A stretch of 64,000 nt of DNA, from positions 79,310 through 143,309 of the forward strand of contig JALHRP010000003.1 in assembly GCA_022841365.1 (NCBI GenBank), in the 5' to 3' direction. This document shows, in pieces, positions 16,764 to 25,809 of the stretch. The translations under genes were made by a program, and so were the position numbers. This stretch comes from Chitinophagaceae bacterium. Lineage in GTDB: Bacteria > Bacteroidota > Bacteroidia > Chitinophagales > Chitinophagaceae. A model generated the notes under the pieces. That model saw only the letters and a list, made by a program, of their open reading frames with translations. It was not told the DNA's origin and ran no database searches. Within the stretch, counting starts at the first letter, position 1; each line of letters begins with the position of its first letter.

Positions 16764-18366
16764 ACTGTATTACTTTTTTAGCTGCTTCCAATCCTTGATA
16801 AAAGGCCTCTTCAAAAATACTTATACCCGATATATCTGTATGAGCAAAGTGTATACTGTTACCTATTGAACGAGCAAGTTCTTTTCGTAAGTTTCCGTGA
16901 ATCATTCCGGGAACAGGTTGAACCATAGCATGACCCCACAAAGTGATATTTATTTCCTTGACAGCTGATTCAATATTTGGATGAACCAATTTCAACTCTG
17001 AAATAATCTGTTTTACCCATTCTTCGTGTTTTTTATTCTGCGCCTGATTTCGTTCATCAACTGGATTCATCTTAGTAAGCGGAAGATAGTAGGTAAGATT
17101 TTTTTTTACAGTATGTTGCTGCAAGAGTTGATGAGTTGCATCTACATAGCCCAATGATTCACTTCCATAGATCACATTATCCCAACTTAACGGCTGTCCT
17201 GATCGTTCCTCAACTTCATCTGTTACAATGTTGGCTACCATCCAGGGGGCATATTGAAAGTTGGCTTTTACTGTTTCAATTCTGCTGTTATCTTTTAATA
17301 ACCGTACAGCAACAAATTGTGGAATGGCTAAAATACATTGTTCAGCCTTAATTTCTCTGAGGACCTTACTTTTCACATCATAATACTGTACAATTACATG
17401 ATCAGACTCTTTTACAACTTTCGTAACTAATGTTTCTGTTCTGATGTAATCATGTAAGTCTTTACTCAGCTCTCGAATTAAAAATCCATTTCCTTCGGGC
17501 CATGTAAGCACATCACTATAATCAGCATTTGCTGCTTTACCCTTTCTTCCGGCAAAGTAATGTATACCTGCCCACGCACTACAGATATGATATGGTGTGC
17601 CGAAATCATCTCTGGTACAATAATTTACGTACCAATGCAGGTATTCGCTCGTAAATCCCTTGTGCACCATCCACTCTTTCATTGTTAACGCATCAAGCTT
17701 AATAAAATCCGGGTCTTCACTGGAATGATTTGTTGGTATAGAAAAAGCATCTTTACCATCCCTTCCCTTGGCCAAACGAAACTCCTGCATCTGTTGCAGA
17801 AAACGTTCTATCTCCTGAAGGTCATTTACAGGAACACCATATTGTGGGATTAACCCTTCCTGCCATTTTCCATTTATGTACAAACGTTCTTCGGGATCAA
17901 AACACAAAAAGGATTCGTTATAGATTGGTAAACCTTCTTTAGTAAAAGCAGTTATAACATTTGCAGATTTTAAGAAATTCAGATACTCTTTCAAATCATT
18001 ATTCGGTATAGGTACATAGTGTGCGCCCAAAGGATAGGCAGAAATTAAATTTTCCCCATTTGTTGCATTCCCGCCTATACGCTTTTCTAACTCTAACACT
18101 ACCATACCCTCAATACCTTGTTGCCGTAGCTGTCTGGCAGCTGTTAAACCACTTACACCAGAGCCAATAATCGCTACTTGCTTAACTTCAACGGAAGATG
18201 GTGATGAGAATTGTTTATCACGAAGTAAATGACCTACAGAGAATGAAGCGCCAAGAATTGAGCCCTTGATTTTATTTTCTGGTTTACAGGAAGCAACGAT
18301 TGTACTAATTCCGGTTGCAGCAACACTATATTGTATAAAATCTCTTCTGTTCATATTACTACTCAA
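16750..18366 (-). CDS. FAD-dependent amine-oxidase-like protein with Tat-type leader
   Basis: 538 residues. The N-terminus MNRRDFIQYSVAATGISTIVASC has a twin-arginine motif and ends in a lipobox-like cysteine, suggesting folded export and possibly lipidation. The dinucleotide-binding motif VAIIGSGVSGLTAARQLR (about 68-85) and the second motif LEKRIGGNA mark the flavin monoamine oxidase/phytoene desaturase superfamily. Near the end, HFAHTDISGISIFEEAF resembles the FAD-binding C-terminal motif. In this operon a polyamine or aminopropyl compound is an attractive but unproven substrate. It overlaps the aminopropyltransferase gene by 8 bases. Confidence 0.85.
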   Translation of the reverse strand: MSSNMNRRDFIQYSVAATGISTIVASCKPENKIKGSILGASFSVGHLLRDKQFSSPSSVEVKQVAIIGSGVSGLTAARQLRQQGIEGMVVLELEKRIGGNATNGENLISAYPLGAHYVPIPNNDLKEYLNFLKSANVITAFTKEGLPIYNESFLCFDPEERLYINGKWQEGLIPQYGVPVNDLQEIERFLQQMQEFRLAKGRDGKDAFSIPTNHSSEDPDFIKLDALTMKEWMVHKGFTSEYLHWYVNYCTRDDFGTPYHICSAWAGIHYFAGRKGKAANADYSDVLTWPEGNGFLIRELSKDLHDYIRTETLVTKVVKESDHVIVQYYDVKSKVLREIKAEQCILAIPQFVAVRLLKDNSRIETVKANFQYAPWMVANIVTDEVEERSGQPLSWDNVIYGSESLGYVDATHQLLQQHTVKKNLTYYLPLTKMNPVDERNQAQNKKHEEWVKQIISELKLVHPNIESAVKEINITLWGHAMVQPVPGMIHGNLRKELARSIGNSIHFAHTDISGISIFEEAFYQGLEAAKKVIQYVGQ

Positions 18367-19882
18367 GATATTTACTCCATTCTTCTTCGAAATAATGCAC
18401 GAGCGCCTGATTATTTAATTTATTTAACTGTAACTCGGCTTTGGTTCGCATATCTTCCGGGAAAATAAAAAGCTGCTCCAAAGTAGCAGAATCTAAAAAT
18501 TTTAAGCCCGACGGCAGTGAGTGAAACGAGATTTCTTTTTCTGCCGGGGTTGCTATAATATAACCCCATTCACCAAAGGAAGGAACATAGTTGTGATAGG
18601 GCCTGGTAAAAAAGCCAACTGATTTTAATGTTTGATCAATACACCAAAAACTTTTGGGTGCCACATATGGCGAAGTACTTTGAATGACGATGATACCCTC
18701 GGTTTTTATAGCAGTTCGTACTAACTGATAGAATAATGTACTATAAAGTTTTCCAACTGAAAAACTGGATGGATCAGGAAAGTCAATGATAATGGCATCA
18801 AATTTCTGTTGATTCTCCCTTAACCATATAAATGCATCCTGATTGATAATTTTTACCTTTTTATTTAAAAGTGACTCCTTGTTCAGTTTTAGTAAAACTG
18901 ATTGTGACTTAAAAAGCTTTGTCATTTCGGGGTCAAGATCTACTAATGTAATATTCTTTACTGTTTGATATTTCAGTATTTCCCTTACTGCCAATCCATC
19001 ACCACCTCCTAATACCAGTACATTCGAAGGTTTTGTAACTGAAGATAATGCAGGATGTACCAAAGCTTCATGATAACGATATTCATCTGCTGAACTAAAC
19101 TGAAGGTTGCCATTTAAAAATAAGCGTAATTCACGTTTATTTCTTGTAAGAACAATACGTTGATAAGGAGAGGAAACAGCATAAATAATCTGGTCATTAA
19201 ACGCCATCGTTTCACTATATTTCAATATTTTTTCAGAAAAAACGAAAGCAACTAATTCAATTAATAATAAAAAAACAGCCGTTAATTTCAGCAATGCAGC
19301 ACGTTTTAGTTCCGCTGAAAAATAATGTAATAAATACCATCCCACACCAATATTGAGTATGCCAAAAAAAAGGGATGTACGTATCAATCCAAGCTGTGGA
19401 ACTAATAATAATGGAAAAATAAGCGATGCAAGTAAAGCTCCAATATAATCGAATGTGAATACCCTGCTAACCAATTCTTTAAATTCCACTTTATGCTCAA
19501 GAATACGCATAAGTAGTGGAATTTCTAACCCAACTAATACTCCCGTAATACCAACCAGAGTATAAAGTATAATCTGAAAGGAATTGGCAAGTGGAAATAC
19601 AATAAACAGAAGTGGAGAACTAAATCCACCGATAAAGCCTACCATTAATTCAATTCTCACAAACCATTGTAACAGATTACCCCCAAGATATTTTGATAAA
19701 AAAGATCCAATACCCATTGAGAACAGATAAGCTCCAATAATAGTACTGAATTGGGTAACGCTGTCTCCTAAAAGATAGCTTGCAAGTGTTCCGGCAACTA
19801 ATTCATAAATCAATCCGCAAGTGGCAATTACAAAAACTGCCAGTAATAAAATCCATTGCGCCTTATTCTCTTTGGTTTGCAT
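18359..19882 (-). CDS. Membrane-fused spermidine synthase-like aminopropyltransferase
   Basis: 507 residues in two parts. Residues 1-215 form about seven membrane helices (LLAVFVIATCGLIYELVAGT onward). The rest is a spermidine-synthase fold: VLVLGGGDGLAVREIL, VDLDPEM, and the catalytic-loop region AIIIDFPDPSSFSVGKLYS. Family members transfer aminopropyl groups from decarboxylated S-adenosylmethionine; many membrane-fused versions have unknown acceptors. It is followed downstream by an amine-oxidase-like gene and preceded by DUF350, which argues for work at the membrane. Confidence 0.9.
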   Translation of the reverse strand: MQTKENKAQWILLLAVFVIATCGLIYELVAGTLASYLLGDSVTQFSTIIGAYLFSMGIGSFLSKYLGGNLLQWFVRIELMVGFIGGFSSPLLFIVFPLANSFQIILYTLVGITGVLVGLEIPLLMRILEHKVEFKELVSRVFTFDYIGALLASLIFPLLLVPQLGLIRTSLFFGILNIGVGWYLLHYFSAELKRAALLKLTAVFLLLIELVAFVFSEKILKYSETMAFNDQIIYAVSSPYQRIVLTRNKRELRLFLNGNLQFSSADEYRYHEALVHPALSSVTKPSNVLVLGGGDGLAVREILKYQTVKNITLVDLDPEMTKLFKSQSVLLKLNKESLLNKKVKIINQDAFIWLRENQQKFDAIIIDFPDPSSFSVGKLYSTLFYQLVRTAIKTEGIIVIQSTSPYVAPKSFWCIDQTLKSVGFFTRPYHNYVPSFGEWGYIIATPAEKEISFHSLPSGLKFLDSATLEQLFIFPEDMRTKAELQLNKLNNQALVHYFEEEWSKYLE

Positions 19883-19885
19883 TTA

Positions 19886-20089
19886 TTAATGTATTGCCGA
19901 GGCTATGATTATTGCAATAGACAGCATAAAAAAGCCGGCCAGTAGTGCCAACGCCATGTTTTTATTTTCCAAAATTTCTTTGCGCAGATTATGCTTTGGC
20001 GTTAGAATTTCAACCAAGAGAAAGGCAACTAACAAAATACCAATACCCAAAAAAGAATAGACAACAGAATTAATAAATGCTTGTGACAT
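19886..20089 (-). CDS. DUF350 membrane protein
   Basis: 67 residues, two hydrophobic helices: FINSVVYSFLGIGILLVAFL and MALALLAGFFMLSIAIIIAS, joined by ILTPKHNLRKEILENKN, a layout typical of DUF350 (YjfL-type) half-units. I placed the start at ATG 20089 (MSQAF) because the domain begins there; an upstream in-frame ATG would overlap the preceding small gene. E. coli yjfL (DUF350) also lies in an operon with a glutathionylspermidine-synthase-like gene, so a link of DUF350 to polyamine chemistry is a known association. Confidence 0.85.
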   Translation of the reverse strand: MSQAFINSVVYSFLGIGILLVAFLLVEILTPKHNLRKEILENKNMALALLAGFFMLSIAIIIASAIH

Positions 20090-20105
20090 ATGCTTTGGTT
20101 TTAAA

Positions 20106-20279
20106 TTATTTATGATAACCCGGACCACTGCTGCTCCATTGCTGTTGAGCTGGCGATGTAAATATTCTCCTGCCAGTGATATCATGAAAGAGCATGACTC
20201 CCGCAGAAAAAATCAAGATGATCAAAAACCATCTGAAATCAAATAAGGGAGAGTCGGGTTTAAAAATATTAATCTTCAT
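20106..20279 (-). CDS. Small single-helix membrane protein
   Basis: 57 residues with one hydrophobic helix (FRWFLIILIFSAGVMLF) and a polar C-terminal tail (GRRIFTSPAQQQW). ATG 20279 overlaps the end of the DUF4178 gene by 11 bases, consistent with coupling in the operon; a longer in-frame ATG at 20351 overlaps it by 83 bases and is less likely. No family recognised. Confidence 0.6.
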   Translation of the reverse strand: MKINIFKPDSPLFDFRWFLIILIFSAGVMLFHDITGRRIFTSPAQQQWSSSGPGYHK

Positions 20280-22176
20280 TATCGTAATTTGAATAAGGAC
20301 TGTTATACCAACGATTTTTTTCAAAAAATTGATCCAGATAATATTTCCCAATTGCCCAGATCAAAATGAAAGCAATTGCAAATACAAGGTTTCTTGTGCT
20401 TTCTACATCATAGACTGCTTTTACTTGAACGGTTTTTATATTAAAATCTGCAGGATCTCTCACCGCTTGTATTTGAAGTATATATGTGTCCGACGGTATT
20501 GCTGTAAGGTAAGCTGTTGCGTTTGTTCCACCTTCTGACCAGGACTCACCGTCAGAATATCCTCTATAATATTCAACACCTTGTTCAAGGGAATACTCTT
20601 TACCTGTAGTTGTACTAACTAATGCAATTGCCACCTCAACCCAGCTATTGCTGACAGAGGCATCGATTGTAAATTCAACATTACTAAGATCCTTTTTCAG
20701 CTCAAATTTTTCAGAAACTGCAGATGCCTGAAATGTTGAATCATTGAATAAAAGACTGTTTTCATAAATAATCCTCTGTTCTTTAAACGAACTGTTTAAA
20801 GCATGAATAAGCATTAAAAAAAGTATACCGATAAATGCTGTAACAGCCAGTTTAACAGGGTTCATATATCCTTTTGGCTGAACAGCTCCGGTGCCAATTC
20901 GTAGAGGTAAACTATACTCAACCGGAAATGCATTTTTTACTTCAGAAGGTGATATATGTTTTCCGAAATACCACCGAATTCCCTCTTTCTTATTCTTTTC
21001 ACGTATCCAAATTTCGGGAGGTGATATAAATTCCTTTGCATTGGTATCGTAGTTATCAAAAATATTATAAGGGAATTCGCCAGATGCAAATATGATTATA
21101 TGCTGATATGCATTAAATAAAGCAAAAGACTCTCCAGCATAGGTAAAATTTCTTATTGACTCATTAAGTAAAACAGGAGCGTCGGCCTGTTCTTTTAAAA
21201 TAATCCAATGCCCATCAAACTCACTTAAAAAAGCGAAACCTGCAGCCTGGTTATACAAAGTATATTCTCTCCATCTTGAATGATAGGCATTGTCTTCTTC
21301 TTTTTGAACGCATCCCATTACCTCATATTCAACCCCGTTTACGATTCCTTTTGTTCCAATTGCTAAAACAGGTGTAAAGTCATCTGTTTTTTTTCCGTTT
21401 CTCATAAAACCTTTCCCTGACTGGAGTTGATAATATACACCACATCTTTTGCATGCACAGCTTTGGGCATAAGGATAGGTTTTAACTACAATTTGCTCAG
21501 GACAGTCTTGGCATTTAAAAGAAAAGACTGAAGAATCTGGTTTCCTCAGATTCGTAAGTTGTAAGTCATTAAAATTATTATGCGAAGAGCTAAAGCAAAG
21601 AACTTTATCCTGGCTCAGTTCTATCAATAAACAATTTTTCCCGTCATCAGATGAAAAATCAAACACATGAAACTTATCTGGGAATTCCTGTATTACCAAA
21701 TCTCCTTCTACTTCTAACTTATCAGCTTCGTATTTCTCATTTAAGATATACTGCTTATTCACTTTCAAATCTATAATACTTCCTGTTTTTAATTTACCAA
21801 GCTTTGACGATAATAAAGGTTGAACAGAATCATCTGGTGTTACAACCGTATAGATGCCATATCCTTCTTCAAGATATCCATGTGTGCCGTCTTCAAATAA
21901 AACGGACCAATAGTTCAATACCTTTTCATCAAACCAAACCCTGAGCCTCCCTGTAACAGTAAAAATTTTCGATTGCCAAATCCCTTTTGTGCCGGGTTGA
22001 ATAATATCGTTCGTTTTTTCAATTACAGGAAATGATGTTTCTTTAAGTAAACCATTCGGTTGTTTAAATACAACCTTACCGCATGTACACGTAACCAAAT
22101 TAGATTTGCTGTTCAGAGGATAAATAACCTTTGTGCAAGAAGGACAGTTAAGAATTAAAGTTGTTCCTGTACTCAT
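20269..22176 (-). CDS. Large DUF4178 protein with zinc ribbons and C-terminal membrane helices
   Basis: 635 residues. Two zinc-ribbon-like sites are visible: CPSCTKV...CTCG near residues 10-33 and CQDCPEQ...CACKRCG near 215-240. After each comes a DUF4178-type beta domain (GTKGIWQSKIFTVTGRLRV and GTKGIVNGVEYEVMGCVQ, the second with FAFLSEFDGHWIILKE). Near residue 440 one hydrophobic helix (LAVTAFIGILFLMLIHAL), an outside domain of about 120 residues, then a second helix (LVFAIAFILIWAIGKYY). Its start shares a base with the speD stop. DUF4178 proteins recur beside DUF350 and polyamine-type genes; the reaction is unknown. Confidence 0.85.
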   Translation of the reverse strand: MSTGTTLILNCPSCTKVIYPLNSKSNLVTCTCGKVVFKQPNGLLKETSFPVIEKTNDIIQPGTKGIWQSKIFTVTGRLRVWFDEKVLNYWSVLFEDGTHGYLEEGYGIYTVVTPDDSVQPLLSSKLGKLKTGSIIDLKVNKQYILNEKYEADKLEVEGDLVIQEFPDKFHVFDFSSDDGKNCLLIELSQDKVLCFSSSHNNFNDLQLTNLRKPDSSVFSFKCQDCPEQIVVKTYPYAQSCACKRCGVYYQLQSGKGFMRNGKKTDDFTPVLAIGTKGIVNGVEYEVMGCVQKEEDNAYHSRWREYTLYNQAAGFAFLSEFDGHWIILKEQADAPVLLNESIRNFTYAGESFALFNAYQHIIIFASGEFPYNIFDNYDTNAKEFISPPEIWIREKNKKEGIRWYFGKHISPSEVKNAFPVEYSLPLRIGTGAVQPKGYMNPVKLAVTAFIGILFLMLIHALNSSFKEQRIIYENSLLFNDSTFQASAVSEKFELKKDLSNVEFTIDASVSNSWVEVAIALVSTTTGKEYSLEQGVEYYRGYSDGESWSEGGTNATAYLTAIPSDTYILQIQAVRDPADFNIKTVQVKAVYDVESTRNLVFAIAFILIWAIGKYYLDQFFEKNRWYNSPYSNYDNED

Positions 22177-22529
22177 TATCTGGTAATGATTTGCTGCTGA
22201 ACAATTTCTGCTTGAAAATATTTTTGCATTGCCTCAAACAGATTTATTACCGTTTCATCATTCGAACGTTTAAAATTACTCAGGTATACATCCAGATTCA
22301 CGATTTTATGTTCCGGCCATGTGTGTAATGAGATGTGACTTTCACTTAAACATATAACCGCAGTAAATCCTGCAGGAGAGAAATTATGATAAACTTCACC
22401 TAGTTTTTTTAACTGATACTTTTCAATTAAGATATTCATCAATTCTTTACAGGACTGATACTTCCGAAGTGTGTCGGAATTTGAAGTATGCAATGTTGCA
22501 ATCAGGTGCTTTCCCGGTTGATAACTCAT
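22176..22529 (-). CDS. speD: S-adenosylmethionine decarboxylase-like protein (SpeD), catalytic Cys replaced
   Basis: 117 residues, the length of the short bacterial SpeD class. Canonical enzymes self-cleave before a serine to make a pyruvoyl cofactor. That serine is present in LSESHISLHTWPEH, with the following histidines. The downstream motif that normally reads DVxTCG is here LDVYLSNF, so the catalytic proton-donor cysteine is a serine. It may therefore decarboxylate poorly, or act on a different substrate. It is the first gene of the seven-gene operon, followed by an AT-rich promoter region upstream. Confidence 0.85.
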   Translation of the reverse strand: MSYQPGKHLIATLHTSNSDTLRKYQSCKELMNILIEKYQLKKLGEVYHNFSPAGFTAVICLSESHISLHTWPEHKIVNLDVYLSNFKRSNDETVINLFEAMQKYFQAEIVQQQIITR

Positions 22530-22783
22530 AAGTGAAAGTTCGGAAATCTAAAAATGATATTATTAAAAATAAGACTTTCATAAATACACGAATCAACCTC
22601 TTCCAAAAAAAAAGATGAGCTTTCTTATACTCTTACAATTGTTTTAATATAAGAAGCAAAAAATTTTATTCAATAGTATAAACTGGAATAGCACATTCTT
22701 ACCAACTTATTATGTCTGTATACTTGGAGTAATAAAGTGAATTGAATCTGTTTAGATATGCCTTGAAGTTAAGATGATCGAAT
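22530..22783. other. AT-rich upstream region of the speD operon
   Basis: About 250 bases with no gene. An imperfect inverted repeat (GCTTTCTTATAC near 22618 and ATATAAGAAGC near 22656) could be a regulatory hairpin. I see no clear -33/-7 pair. Confidence 0.35.
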
Positions 22784-22785
22784 AA

Positions 22786-22815
22786 AAAAGCCCCCCGATA
22801 AATCGGGGGGCTTTT
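22786..22815. terminator. Terminator of tRNA-Phe
   Basis: Perfect 14-bp stem (22786-22799 with 22102-equivalent arm at 22802-22815), two-base loop, with a T-rich run on the minus strand, eight bases beyond the tRNA 3' end. Confidence 0.85.
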
Positions 22816-22823
22816 ATTTTAAG

Positions 22824-22896
22824 TGGTGTGGGCCGGGATCGAACCGGCGACACAAGGATTTTCAGTCCTTTGCTCTACCGACTGAGCTACCGCACC
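22824..22896 (-). tRNA. tRNA-Phe (GAA)
   Basis: Read on the minus strand: acceptor GGTGCGG/CCACACC (one wobble), D arm GCTCAGTCGGTAGAGC, anticodon stem GGACT/AATCC region with loop CTGAAAA (GAA), T arm GCCGG-TTCGATC-CCGGC, discriminator A. CCA not encoded. Confidence 0.95.
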
Positions 22897-23174
22897 TTCA
22901 TCCTCCATAGCTTTTCAGCGTAGGAGGGATTCCTGAAACACATCACTCCGGTAAGTGGAAGCCTATCCTTCGTTTTTGTGCTTCGGGTTTCCCAACGAGT
23001 TTTAACGTCGTTGGGGCTGCAAATATAGAAGAATGAGCTTTAATATCGAAATCTTTGACCTATTATTTCAAATTCCATTGTGGCTCACTGATAACACAGA
23101 TTCGTACAGAACTTTTATTACCTCATTTTTCTCTCTTGTACTTTGGATTTTGTCCCTTGTGTCTTGCCTCTGCC
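22897..23174. other. Intergenic region between tRNA-Phe and recQ
   Basis: Contains a hairpin with arms CCAACGA and TCGTTGG (about 22991-23014) and an imperfect one near 22903-22929. No gene is credible here. Confidence 0.4.
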
Positions 23175-25511
23175 TTACATTCCAAACTCGCTCAAAAACT
23201 TGATCCGCATAATTTTCAGCTGCTCCCAGCTGTAGCCGCCATCTTCCAGTTCCTGCTGGGCAATTTTTAAATCGCTGGTGCTGCAGGTTTTAAAATAATC
23301 AATGATTTCTTCCTGCTCGTATTCATCCAGCCACTCATCAATAGCATAATCTAAACGGAGCTTGGTGCCGCTGGCCGCAATGGTTTCCATTTCTTCCAGC
23401 ATCTCATCCATACGCCAGCCTTTGTTTTTGGCAATGGTTTCTAACGGTATGCGCTTATCTACATTCTGTATTAAAAAAACTTTGTTGCCGCTCTTGTTCA
23501 CCACACTCTTCATCACAAACTCATCGGGCTTTTCAATTTCATTCTCTTCTACGTACTTCGAAATAATATCAACAAAAGGTTTGCCGTAACGGATGGCCTT
23601 GCCCTTGCTTACACCTTGGCATTTTTCCAGCTCTTCCAATGTGGTTGGATAGATGGTGGCCATATCCTGCAGCGAATTCTCCAGGAAAATTACAAACGGC
23701 GGTAATCCTTTTTTCTTTGCTTCTTTCTGCCGCAGATCTTTCAGCATATCAAACAACTTATCATCGGCTGCTGCACCTGTGTTTCCGGCATCTGCAGTTT
23801 CTTCATCATCTTCATTCGCCTCTTCGTATAAATTATTCAAAGCAATCTTAAATGATTTCGGCTTCTTCACAAACGCTTCTCCCTCTTTCGTCATCTTCAG
23901 CAAACCATATTCTTCAATATCTTTTTGAATCAATCCGTTCAGCAACATTTGCCTGATGAGTGAATTCCAGAAATGCAGATCTTTTTCTTTACCAATTCCA
24001 AACTCAGGTAACTGATCATGACGGTACATCTGTATTTGCGGAGTTAATCTGCCTGTAATCACCGGTATCACATATTCTGCTGCAAAACGTCCATCCAATG
24101 CTTTCACTGTTTTTAATACCATCACTGCTTCATCTTTTGCTTCCATTTTTTCTTTTGGATGCAGACAATTATCACAGTTGCCGCAGTTTTCCTGCTGATA
24201 GGTTTCGCCAAAATAATGCAGCAATATTTTACGACGGCAAACAGAGCTTTCTGCAAACGCAACGGTTTCCTGTATCATTTGTGCAGTTACTTCACGTTCG
24301 CTCAACGGTTTGTCACGCATCAAATGCTCCAGCTTACTTACATCTTTGTGTGAATAGTAGAGAATACATTTCCCTTCCATCCCATCACGGCCGGCTCTTC
24401 CTGTTTCCTGGTAATAGTTTTCAATACTCTTGGGAATATTGTAGTGTATCACAAAACGGATGTCGGGTTTATCAATACCCATCCCAAATGCAATGGTGGC
24501 AACAATTACCTGTACATTTTCATTTAAAAACTGATCCTGTTTATCGGCCCTCACTTTTCCATCGAACCCTGCATGATAAGCAACGGCTTTAATGCCATTG
24601 GCCATCAGCATATCTGCGAGTTCTTCTGTTGTTCTGCGGTTGAGTGTATAGATAATACCACTCTTTCCTTTGTTTTGTGAAATAAAACGAACAATATTTT
24701 TTACCGTTTGATCTTTTTTAATCTTGGGTTGAATTTCGTAATACAGATTACCACGGTTGAACGATGAAATAAAAATATCGGGGTTGCGTAAACCAAGATT
24801 CTTTACAATATCACTCTGCACTTTTGGAGTAGCAGTAGCAGTTAATGCAATGATGGGGATGTTGGGATTGATCTGGTCCATCATTTCTTTCAGCCGTCTG
24901 TATTCGGGTCTGAAATCATGCCCCCACTCACTGATACAATGGGCTTCATCCACAGCAAAAAAAGAAATATTGAGATCGCTGAAGAATTCAAGATTTTCCT
25001 GCTTGGTCAACGTTTCCGGAGCAACATACAGCATTTTGGTTTTGCCGGTAAGCAAATCATCATGCACTTCTTTTATTTCCTTCTTGGTTAATGTTGAGTT
25101 GAGAAAATGTGCCACATCATCTTTACTGCTGTAGCTGCGTACCAGATCAACCTGGTTTTTCATTAACGCTATCAGCGGACTAACAACAATGGCTACACCT
25201 TCTTTTACCAAAGCAGGCAACTGGTAACATAAACTTTTACCTCCGCCGGTTGGCATAATCACAAACGTATCTCTGCCGTTCAGCAGGTTATTAATCACCG
25301 CTTCCTGTGTTCCTTTAAATGCATCAAAGCCAAAATGTTCATTCAGTGCTGCGTACAAATCAACCGAATGCGAAGCGGACTTCACCGTTTTTCCGTTTGA
25401 TTTTTTTGCAGCGACCTCTGTTTTACGGGCAGGTTTTTTTGCTGTTGCTTTTACTTTTTCCGAAGTGTTGTTCTCCACTTTCGGAGATTTTTTCTTTACT
25501 GTAGTCATCAC
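23175..25511 (-). CDS. recQ: ATP-dependent DNA helicase RecQ with basic N-terminal tail
   Basis: A 778-residue 3'-5' helicase. After a tail of about 48 residues rich in K, A and S ([13 protein letters not shown]), the SF2 core begins: Walker A MPTGGGKS near 87-93, [19 protein letters not shown], and the late motifs [10 protein letters not shown]. The RQC zinc site is seen in [11 protein letters not shown]...[11 protein letters not shown]-terminal HRDC-like segment (about 600-670) and a further domain follow. The tail resembles histone-H1-like extensions and probably binds DNA. ATG at codon 2 is an equal start. Confidence 0.95.
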   Translation of the reverse strand: MMTTVKKKSPKVENNTSEKVKATAKKPARKTEVAAKKSNGKTVKSASHSVDLYAALNEHFGFDAFKGTQEAVINNLLNGRDTFVIMPTGGGKSLCYQLPALVKEGVAIVVSPLIALMKNQVDLVRSYSSKDDVAHFLNSTLTKKEIKEVHDDLLTGKTKMLYVAPETLTKQENLEFFSDLNISFFAVDEAHCISEWGHDFRPEYRRLKEMMDQINPNIPIIALTATATPKVQSDIVKNLGLRNPDIFISSFNRGNLYYEIQPKIKKDQTVKNIVRFISQNKGKSGIIYTLNRRTTEELADMLMANGIKAVAYHAGFDGKVRADKQDQFLNENVQVIVATIAFGMGIDKPDIRFVIHYNIPKSIENYYQETGRAGRDGMEGKCILYYSHKDVSKLEHLMRDKPLSEREVTAQMIQETVAFAESSVCRRKILLHYFGETYQQENCGNCDNCLHPKEKMEAKDEAVMVLKTVKALDGRFAAEYVIPVITGRLTPQIQMYRHDQLPEFGIGKEKDLHFWNSLIRQMLLNGLIQKDIEEYGLLKMTKEGEAFVKKPKSFKIALNNLYEEANEDDEETADAGNTGAAADDKLFDMLKDLRQKEAKKKGLPPFVIFLENSLQDMATIYPTTLEELEKCQGVSKGKAIRYGKPFVDIISKYVEENEIEKPDEFVMKSVVNKSGNKVFLIQNVDKRIPLETIAKNKGWRMDEMLEEMETIAASGTKLRLDYAIDEWLDEYEQEEIIDYFKTCSTSDLKIAQQELEDGGYSWEQLKIMRIKFLSEFGM

Positions 25512-25809
25512 TTTTTTTCCTTCTCTCTTTGATTTTTTACAAACTGGACTTCTCAGCAGGCAGTTGAACAGTTAAGCGCAGAGAGCGCTTTTTCTGAAGG
25601 GGAACGAAGTTACTAAAACTGCGTCATCTTACGAGCCCGAATGAGGCAAAAACCTGCTAAAAAAGACCATAATTTGAGAAGGTAAGCCAATTTTTGAGAA
25701 GATTTATACAAAAATGGATGAGAGGAATGGCATACGTGAAGGTCTTTTTACAGCGAAAGATGATACACGCTTTTCTGTTCTGCTTATTTAAAGTAGGTTT
25801 GCCCCGCCA
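25512..25809. other. Divergent intergenic region recQ / kdsD
   Basis: About 300 bases with a short hairpin AAGCGC-AGAG-AGCGCTTTTT (about 25574-25592) and a direct repeat of TTTGAGAAG (near 25674 and 25693). The kdsD promoter is listed separately. Confidence 0.4.
25771..25801 (+). promoter_or_regulatory. Promoter of kdsD
   Basis: TAGGTTTG at 25794-25801 fits TAnnTTTG exactly; TTTT lies 19 bases upstream at 25771-25774. Only eight bases separate it from the ATG, so the leader is very short. Confidence 0.5.

Noticed and set aside
20089-20185. Longer N-terminal form of the DUF350 gene (start 20185)
   Set aside because: It would overlap the small gene at 20106-20279 and adds sequence without membrane-helix or family character.
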